A stretch of DNA of 9,120 bases from JAHEME01 sp034435035 (GTDB lineage: Bacteria; Chloroflexota; Anaerolineae; Aggregatilineales; UBA3940), in NCBI GenBank assembly GCA_034435035.1, contig DAOTXW010000008.1:1-9120 (forward strand), given 5' to 3'. The notes beneath the pieces are model-generated. The model was not told where the DNA came from. It was given only the letters and a program-made list of their open reading frames with translations, and made no database searches. Position 1 is the stretch's first letter. Each line of letters opens with the position of its first letter. Shown here in pieces: positions 5,951-9,120 of the stretch. Position numbers and translations under genes: made by a program.

Positions 5951-6346
5951 ATGCAGGCACGTACTTTCGTTGGTGTAACTACCGATGGCCTGGTAGTCAA
6001 TCCGCGCGAGGGCAGGCACAGCTATTACATCAACTATCAGGATGTCATCAGCAGCATCAGCGCGTCTTCGTACCGGCTGCAGGGCCAATCGATCGAGTAC
6101 TCCCCCGACCTCCTCAGCCCAAACACCCCGGTGGAGCCTCCACAGGAGCGCATTGTCGTTGACCCCGACGTTCTCAACGGGCAGCCCCATGTGCGCGGGA
6201 CTCGCATCCCCGTCGCCGTCGTTATCGACGCTCTGGCCGAAGGGCTGACAGTCGAGGAGCTGTTGGGGCACTATCCGCGGCTGACCGTGGAGGATGTACA
6301 GGCGGCGCAGGAGTATGATGCCGTGATGCGCTTGGGGGGAGATTGA
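5951..6346 (+). CDS. DUF433 family antitoxin (VapB-like) with N-terminal extension
   Basis: 131 residues. The C-terminal part (about 67-124) is a DUF433 domain: RIVVDPDVLNGQPHVRGTRIPV, then DALAEGLTVEELLGHYPRLTVEDVQAAQEYDA. This domain is usually the antitoxin partner of DUF5615 PIN-like toxins, binding the toxin and probably DNA through its helical part. The first 65 or so residues (TFVGVTTDGLVV...HSYYINYQDVISSISASSYRL) are not typical; many DUF433 proteins have only about 70-100 residues. The ATG has a good GGTGAGGAG site 8 bases upstream and follows the previous stop by 5 bases. A GTG at 6131 would give a 71-residue standard-sized protein but has no Shine-Dalgarno sequence. The toxin gene starts 7 bases after the stop. 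Confidence 0.88.
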   Translation: MQARTFVGVTTDGLVVNPREGRHSYYINYQDVISSISASSYRLQGQSIEYSPDLLSPNTPVEPPQERIVVDPDVLNGQPHVRGTRIPVAVVIDALAEGLTVEELLGHYPRLTVEDVQAAQEYDAVMRLGGD

Positions 6347-6353
6347 GCGCAGC

Positions 6354-6746
6354 GTGAGGGTGAAACTGGATGAGGGCCTCTCCTATCGACTCAGGCCGAT
6401 CCTGGAGGATCTGGGGCACGACGTCGATACGGTCATCGAGGAAGGGCTGACTTCGGAGCCCGATGCCCGCATCGCCCAGATCGCCGGTCACAATGAACGG
6501 ATGCTCTTCACCCTGGATAAGGGTCTGGGCGACATTCGCAGTTATGCACCGGGCGAACATCCGGGCATCGTGGTCTTCCGGCTGAGCACCGTCGGGCCAG
6601 GAGCGATGAATCGCTTTGTCACCGAGTTTGTGCGCGACCATGACCTTGCTCCACTGGCTGGCTGTCTTGTGATTGTGCAGCCCGGCCATGTGCGCGTTCT
6701 GCGGAAGCCAGACGAGAGGGAGCCGGATGCACCGGAAGAACCCTGA
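6354..6746 (+). CDS. DUF5615 PIN-like toxin
   Basis: 130 residues with the Mut7-C/PIN-like fold expected for DUF5615, a predicted Mg-dependent ribonuclease. The acidic motifs are present: KLDEGLSYRL (Asp6, Glu7), GHDVDTV (21-27), SEPDARIAQIA (34-44, Asp37) and MLFTLDKGLGDIRSY (Asp55, Asp60). The C-terminal half (IVVFRLS...GCLVIVQPGHVRVLR) matches the usual beta strands, and the chain ends in a charged tail. It starts with GTG at 6354, 11 bases after a GGGGGGAG stretch; a second GTG at 6360 is possible but poorly spaced. It is coupled to the DUF433 gene by a 7-base gap, the classic antitoxin-first order. All the key acids remain, so it is probably active. The RNA target is unknown. Confidence 0.9.
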   Translation: MRVKLDEGLSYRLRPILEDLGHDVDTVIEEGLTSEPDARIAQIAGHNERMLFTLDKGLGDIRSYAPGEHPGIVVFRLSTVGPGAMNRFVTEFVRDHDLAPLAGCLVIVQPGHVRVLRKPDEREPDAPEEP

Positions 6747-6747
6747 T

Positions 6748-6773
6748 ACCGGGCAGGCACTCACCCGCCCGGT
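6748..6773 (+). terminator. stem-loop ending the toxin-antitoxin operon
   Basis: ACCGGGC (6748-6754) and GCCCGGT (6767-6773) form a 7-bp stem with a 12-base loop, starting 2 bases after the toxin stop codon. The following bases TTCTGCTC are only weakly T-rich. It lies in the 42-base gap between two convergent genes and could serve both strands. Confidence 0.55.
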
Positions 6774-6788
6774 TCTGCTCACCTCGCT

Positions 6789-8312
6789 TTAGACTGCCCG
6801 CCGGCGGCGGAGCGCGCCGGCCCCCAGCAGGGCCAGCGGCAGCGCGATCAGCCCGCCGGGGCACAGCCGCCGCGCCCCGGTCTGCGGCTCCGGCTCCGCC
6901 GCGGGGGCGGCTTCTTCTTCCGCCGGGGCGGCTTCCACCGCCTCGCCCGCCGGCTCCGCCGTGCCCGCTTCCCCGGTCAGGCCGACGCTGTCCACCCAGT
7001 AGATGCCCTCCAGCCCCTCCTCCGGCGCCTCGAAGTTGAAGGCGTAGCCGGTGATGCGCGTCAGGTCGATCTGCGGCGGGCCGTTCGGGTCGGCCCACTC
7101 GGCCAGCGTGAAGTCGCTCCAGGGGATGCTGAACTGCGTCCAGCCCGCGGCGCTGGCTGCCGTGGTCGGGAAGCGCACCACGTAGGGCAGGGCGCTGCCG
7201 GCCTCCACGGCGGAATTGACGATCACCATCACGGGCTGGCCTTCGGCCTCGGCCAGCAGCCACAGCGACAGCCCGGTGCTGCCGCGCCAGTCCTGCGGCT
7301 CCGGGAAGACGGTGCCGCAGTCCCCCCAGCCCGCCGCTGCGATCTGGTAGTGGATGCGCAGCGAGGCCGTCCCTTCATAGGCGAACTCCGGGTCGGCCCC
7401 GCACTCGATCACCGACTCCGGGCGGTCGGTGTAGACCTCCCACGGGGCACTGAGCGTCTCAAAGCCATCGATCAGCCCGCTGACCGGGGCCGGCTGGCCG
7501 GAGGCAGGCGGGCCGCCCGGTTCGGCGGCGGGCTCAGGCGGCGCCGCGCCGGGCTGGAGGCCGGCCGCCTGGATGGCCTGATCGACGAACTCGACGAAGA
7601 TCGGGCCGATGGCCTGGTTGGCGGCCTCGTTGGGGTGCGCGTCGGTGTTATCGACGCGGTACTCGCGGCGCAGGAAGTTGTCCTCGCCCGCCAGCAGCGT
7701 GAAGAAGTCGAAGACGGCCAGGTTGGAGCGCCCGCCCAGGTACTCCGGGGACTGGAGCCACTGGCTGAAGGCGCGCGCCCGCGCCGCCTCGTCCGGGCTG
7801 CTGCTGCCGGGCACCTGCGGCGGCGACGTGACGGCGATGAACAGCTTATCCGGGTAGCGATCCACCGTGTCGCGGATCGCCAGATAGTAAGACTGGTAGG
7901 CTTCCAGCTGCGCGTCATCGGCGATGTTGCTGGTGGGGAAGCACGACTTCCAGATGATCACGTCGTACTGCATCAGATGGCTGAAGGTGTTGTCCGGCGG
8001 GTCGTGCAGCGGCTGGGCGAAGATGGCCGCCAGCCCGTCGGGGTCGGTGTTATCGCCGGGCACGTCGTAGTTGATCCCGGTGTACTCCCCGGCGGCGTCG
8101 CGCAGGCCGTCGCCGTTGTAGCCGTGATCGTAGAACTCGTAGCCCAGGGCGGTCAGCCCTTCGCGGACGCCGCCCCCCTCGATCAGCCCGGCGCCGACCG
8201 AGTGATGCAGCCAGATGATGCGGATCGGGCGATCCTGGGCGCGGGCCGGATGGGCGGCCAGCAGAAGGAACACAGCGAGGATCAGGGAGAGACGGCACGC
8301 GGCCCGTTTCAT
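6789..8312 (-). CDS. secreted modular protein: SGNH/GDSL-like domain, CBM11/CIA30-like domain, C-terminal sorting-like tail
   Basis: 507 residues. Order: signal peptide 1-25 (KRAACR, then a Leu/Ala core, then ARA|Q); SGNH-hydrolase-like domain about 27-252; Pro/Ala/Gly linker about 253-279; beta domain about 280-446 resembling CBM11/CIA30 (LIDGFE..., WTQFSIPWSDF, IYWVDSVGL); acidic Ala/Glu linker about 447-479; tail LCPGG then a hydrophobic stretch and RRRR (483-507). In the first domain WLHHSVG puts Ser38 where the nucleophile would be, and NTDAHPNE gives Asp224/His226 like SGNH block V. This suggests an esterase or deacetylase acting on polysaccharide outside the cell; the substrate is unknown, and block I is HHS, not GDS. 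An ATG 27 bases upstream is open, but the ATG at 8312 has GGAGG about 7 bases before it and begins a proper signal peptide. Very high GC. Confidence 0.85.
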   Translation of the reverse strand: MKRAACRLSLILAVFLLLAAHPARAQDRPIRIIWLHHSVGAGLIEGGGVREGLTALGYEFYDHGYNGDGLRDAAGEYTGINYDVPGDNTDPDGLAAIFAQPLHDPPDNTFSHLMQYDVIIWKSCFPTSNIADDAQLEAYQSYYLAIRDTVDRYPDKLFIAVTSPPQVPGSSSPDEAARARAFSQWLQSPEYLGGRSNLAVFDFFTLLAGEDNFLRREYRVDNTDAHPNEAANQAIGPIFVEFVDQAIQAAGLQPGAAPPEPAAEPGGPPASGQPAPVSGLIDGFETLSAPWEVYTDRPESVIECGADPEFAYEGTASLRIHYQIAAAGWGDCGTVFPEPQDWRGSTGLSLWLLAEAEGQPVMVIVNSAVEAGSALPYVVRFPTTAASAAGWTQFSIPWSDFTLAEWADPNGPPQIDLTRITGYAFNFEAPEEGLEGIYWVDSVGLTGEAGTAEPAGEAVEAAPAEEEAAPAAEPEPQTGARRLCPGGLIALPLALLGAGALRRRRAV

Positions 8313-8413
8313 CGGCGACCTCCGTTGGGTGCGGGGCAAGGGGCGCCAGGTCGATGAGGGGGGGCGGCGGCGGCAGGCGCGGGGATGAGGCGGCAGCGCG
8401 GGTAGCTGACTTC

Positions 8414-8419
8414 ACTGTA
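8414..8419 (-). promoter_or_regulatory. weak -10-like box for the secreted SGNH-like protein gene
   Basis: TACAGT on the minus strand about 102 bases upstream of the ATG. A poor TTCCCC sits at a suitable distance as the -35. Supported only by position in the divergent intergenic region. Confidence 0.28.
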
Positions 8420-8424
8420 GCACA

Positions 8425-8436
8425 GATCGGCCGATC
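8425..8436. promoter_or_regulatory. 12-bp perfect palindrome between divergent genes, possible operator
   Basis: GATCGGCCGATC is a perfect dyad without a spacer. It stands between the leftward -10-like box (8414-8419) and the rightward promoter (8453-8481), where one regulator could act on both genes. In GC-rich DNA such a palindrome could also arise by chance. Confidence 0.35.
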
Positions 8437-8452
8437 GGGGAAGCACCCCCGG

Positions 8453-8481
8453 CTGGCGCGCCCGCCCGGATGGCCTATACT
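8453..8481 (+). promoter_or_regulatory. promoter of the glycine-rich membrane protein gene
   Basis: TATACT (8476-8481) preceded at 17 bases by CTGGCG (8453-8458), a weak -35. The start would fall near 8488, about 55 bases before the GTG start codon. The -10 is identical to that of the toxin-antitoxin operon. Confidence 0.5.
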
Positions 8482-8483
8482 GG

Positions 8484-8511
8484 TTGCTCATTGCTCATCG
8501 CGCATCGCGCA
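8484..8511 (+). repeat. two pairs of tandem heptamers in the leader
   Basis: TTGCTCA occurs twice in a row (8484-8497), followed at once by TCGCGCA twice (8498-8511). The two heptamers differ at two positions, so the run is a four-unit degenerate repeat covering the predicted transcript start. It may have arisen by slippage; no function is evident. Confidence 0.6.
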
Positions 8512-8543
8512 CTGCTTCGCATGTTAATTCAAGGAGAGTCGCC

Positions 8544-9059
8544 GTGAACTTCAATCAGCAGGCACTCATGAAGGCCGCCGGCGTCGGGGTGGGCGTCGGC
8601 GTGGTGGTGGGGCTGGTCAGCAGCGTGCCGATCATCTCGCTGGGCTGCTGCTGCCTGGGCTGGCTGCTGTACGTGGCTGCCGGGGCCGCCTACGGCTACT
8701 TCGACCAGCAGAGCGGCGGCCAGACGGATATGGGCACCTACGCGCTGGGCGGGGCGATCGCCGGCGGGCTGGCCGGGCTGGCCTGGGGCCTGACCAAGGG
8801 GCTGGTCGGGCTGGTGTTGACCCTGCTCGGCGTGGGGGTGGCGGCCACCGCCCAGGCGTTCAGCCAGCTGGAGCAGGCGGGCATCGACATCCCGCCGGGG
8901 CTGGCCACTCAGATGGCCGCAACCGGCGGCACCGGCGTGGTGGCGATCTTCACTTCGATGTGCTGGGGTCTGATCGTCTACGCGGTGCTGGGCGCTGTCG
9001 GCGGGGCCCTCTTCGCTGCGATGAAGGGCAGCTCCTCCAGCGCGACGCCGGCGGTGTAG
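8544..9059 (+). CDS. glycine-rich integral membrane protein of unknown function
   Basis: 171 residues starting with GTG, chosen because AAGGAGAG stands about 6 bases upstream; an in-frame ATG at 8484 overlaps the predicted promoter and would add an unlikely 20-residue Arg/Ser-rich leader. Likely membrane segments: about 11-33 (glycine-zipper-like GVGVGVGVVVG), 35-53 (after the triple cysteine GCCCLGW), 65-100 (one or two helices) and 130-160. Between them lie a short polar loop (DQQSGGQTD, 54-62) and an amphipathic stretch (FSQLEQAGIDIPPG, 106-119). The C-terminus is a Ser-rich tail. The glycine-rich helices recall small pore or packing proteins, but I recognise no family. It is divergent from the secreted SGNH-like protein gene, with 231 bases between the two starts. 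Confidence 0.8.
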   Translation: MNFNQQALMKAAGVGVGVGVVVGLVSSVPIISLGCCCLGWLLYVAAGAAYGYFDQQSGGQTDMGTYALGGAIAGGLAGLAWGLTKGLVGLVLTLLGVGVAATAQAFSQLEQAGIDIPPGLATQMAATGGTGVVAIFTSMCWGLIVYAVLGAVGGALFAAMKGSSSSATPAV

Positions 9060-9062
9060 TCC

Positions 9063-9093
9063 GCGCCGGGCCGGGCCGGGGGCGCTAGGCGCC
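9063..9093. terminator. GC-rich inverted repeats after the membrane protein gene
   Basis: GCGCC and GGCGC (about 9063-9085) flank repeated GGGCC units, and GGCGC-TAG-GCGCC (9081-9093) forms a tight 5-bp stem. These could make a terminator between two convergent genes. There is no T-run, and the sequence is so GC-rich that weak dyads are expected. Confidence 0.3.
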
Positions 9094-9120
9094 GGCGGGC
9101 GGCTTGCCGTTGCCGGGGAG
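9085..9120 (-). CDS. possible C-terminal end of a convergent gene
   Basis: Read leftwards from the window edge, 11 codons (LPGNGKPPAGA) end in TAG at 9085-9087. The minus-strand frame fits a gene entering from the right and converging on the membrane protein gene with a 25-base gap. Eleven codons are too few to identify a family or to exclude chance. Confidence 0.28.
   Translation of the reverse strand, partial: LPGNGKPPAGA

Noticed and set aside
6131..6346. A shorter DUF433 antitoxin starting at GTG 6131
   Set aside because: It would have the usual family size, but there is no Shine-Dalgarno sequence, whereas ATG 5951 has a strong one; kept only as an alternative.
8313..8339. Nine extra N-terminal residues on the secreted SGNH-like protein
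   Set aside because: The upstream ATG has no good ribosome site, and the ATG at 8312 yields a standard signal peptide behind GGAGG.
7350..8357. A 335-codon open frame on the plus strand opposite the SGNH-like protein gene
   Set aside because: Arg/Gly/Val-rich antisense frame; the minus strand gives a signal peptide and coherent domains.
1..9120. tRNA, rRNA, CRISPR array, insertion sequence or integrase
   Set aside because: No cloverleaf, regularly spaced repeats, terminal inverted repeats with duplications, or transposase/integrase motifs were seen on either strand by eye.

Overview
This 9.1 kb window is GC-rich and looks like a chromosome segment from a Chloroflexota bacterium, most likely Anaerolineae or a relative. 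The best clue is the solute-binding lipoprotein at the left edge. Just after its lipobox it carries a Val/Thr/Glu-rich tether (VVVTE...VVTQVVEVT) that I associate with Chloroflexota binding proteins. The ATP-type PEP carboxykinase, the DegV protein and the many Gly/Pro/Ala-rich exported proteins fit this, but they do not prove it. No RNA genes, insertion sequences or CRISPR arrays were found.

Left half (1-5308): four genes read leftwards on the minus strand. From right to left they are a DegV/FakB-type fatty-acid-binding protein, a class I aminotransferase of the aspartate type, pckA (ATP-dependent PEP carboxykinase) and the N-terminal part of a family 5 peptide-binding lipoprotein. The aminotransferase and pckA form a plausible aspartate -> oxaloacetate -> PEP module. 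The 134-base gap between them holds two separate inverted repeats. A -10 box (TATAAT) lies upstream of the aminotransferase. The 334-base gap upstream of the binding protein has its own promoter-like box and a 9-bp inverted repeat in the leader. A 12-bp GC hairpin follows pckA.

Middle (5456-6773): a compact plus-strand operon with a good promoter (TTGTCA-16-TATACT) and a hairpin at the predicted transcript start. It encodes a DUF6941-type protein of unknown function, a DUF433 antitoxin with an unusual extension of about 65 residues at its N-terminus, and a DUF5615 PIN-like toxin. The genes are 5 and 7 bases apart and are followed by a terminator-like hairpin. Base composition here is lower in GC than on either side, which suggests acquired DNA. 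This is the most interesting part of the window.

Right part (6789-9120): a minus-strand gene encodes a secreted modular protein with a signal peptide, an SGNH/GDSL-hydrolase-like domain, a Pro-rich linker, a CBM11/CIA30-like beta domain, an acidic linker and a C-terminal Cys-Pro-Gly-Gly/hydrophobic/Arg tail that looks like a surface-sorting tag. It diverges from a plus-strand gene for a small glycine-rich membrane protein that starts with GTG. The shared intergenic region contains a perfect 12-bp palindrome and a run of heptamer repeats. The last 36 bases may be the 3' end of a convergent gene.
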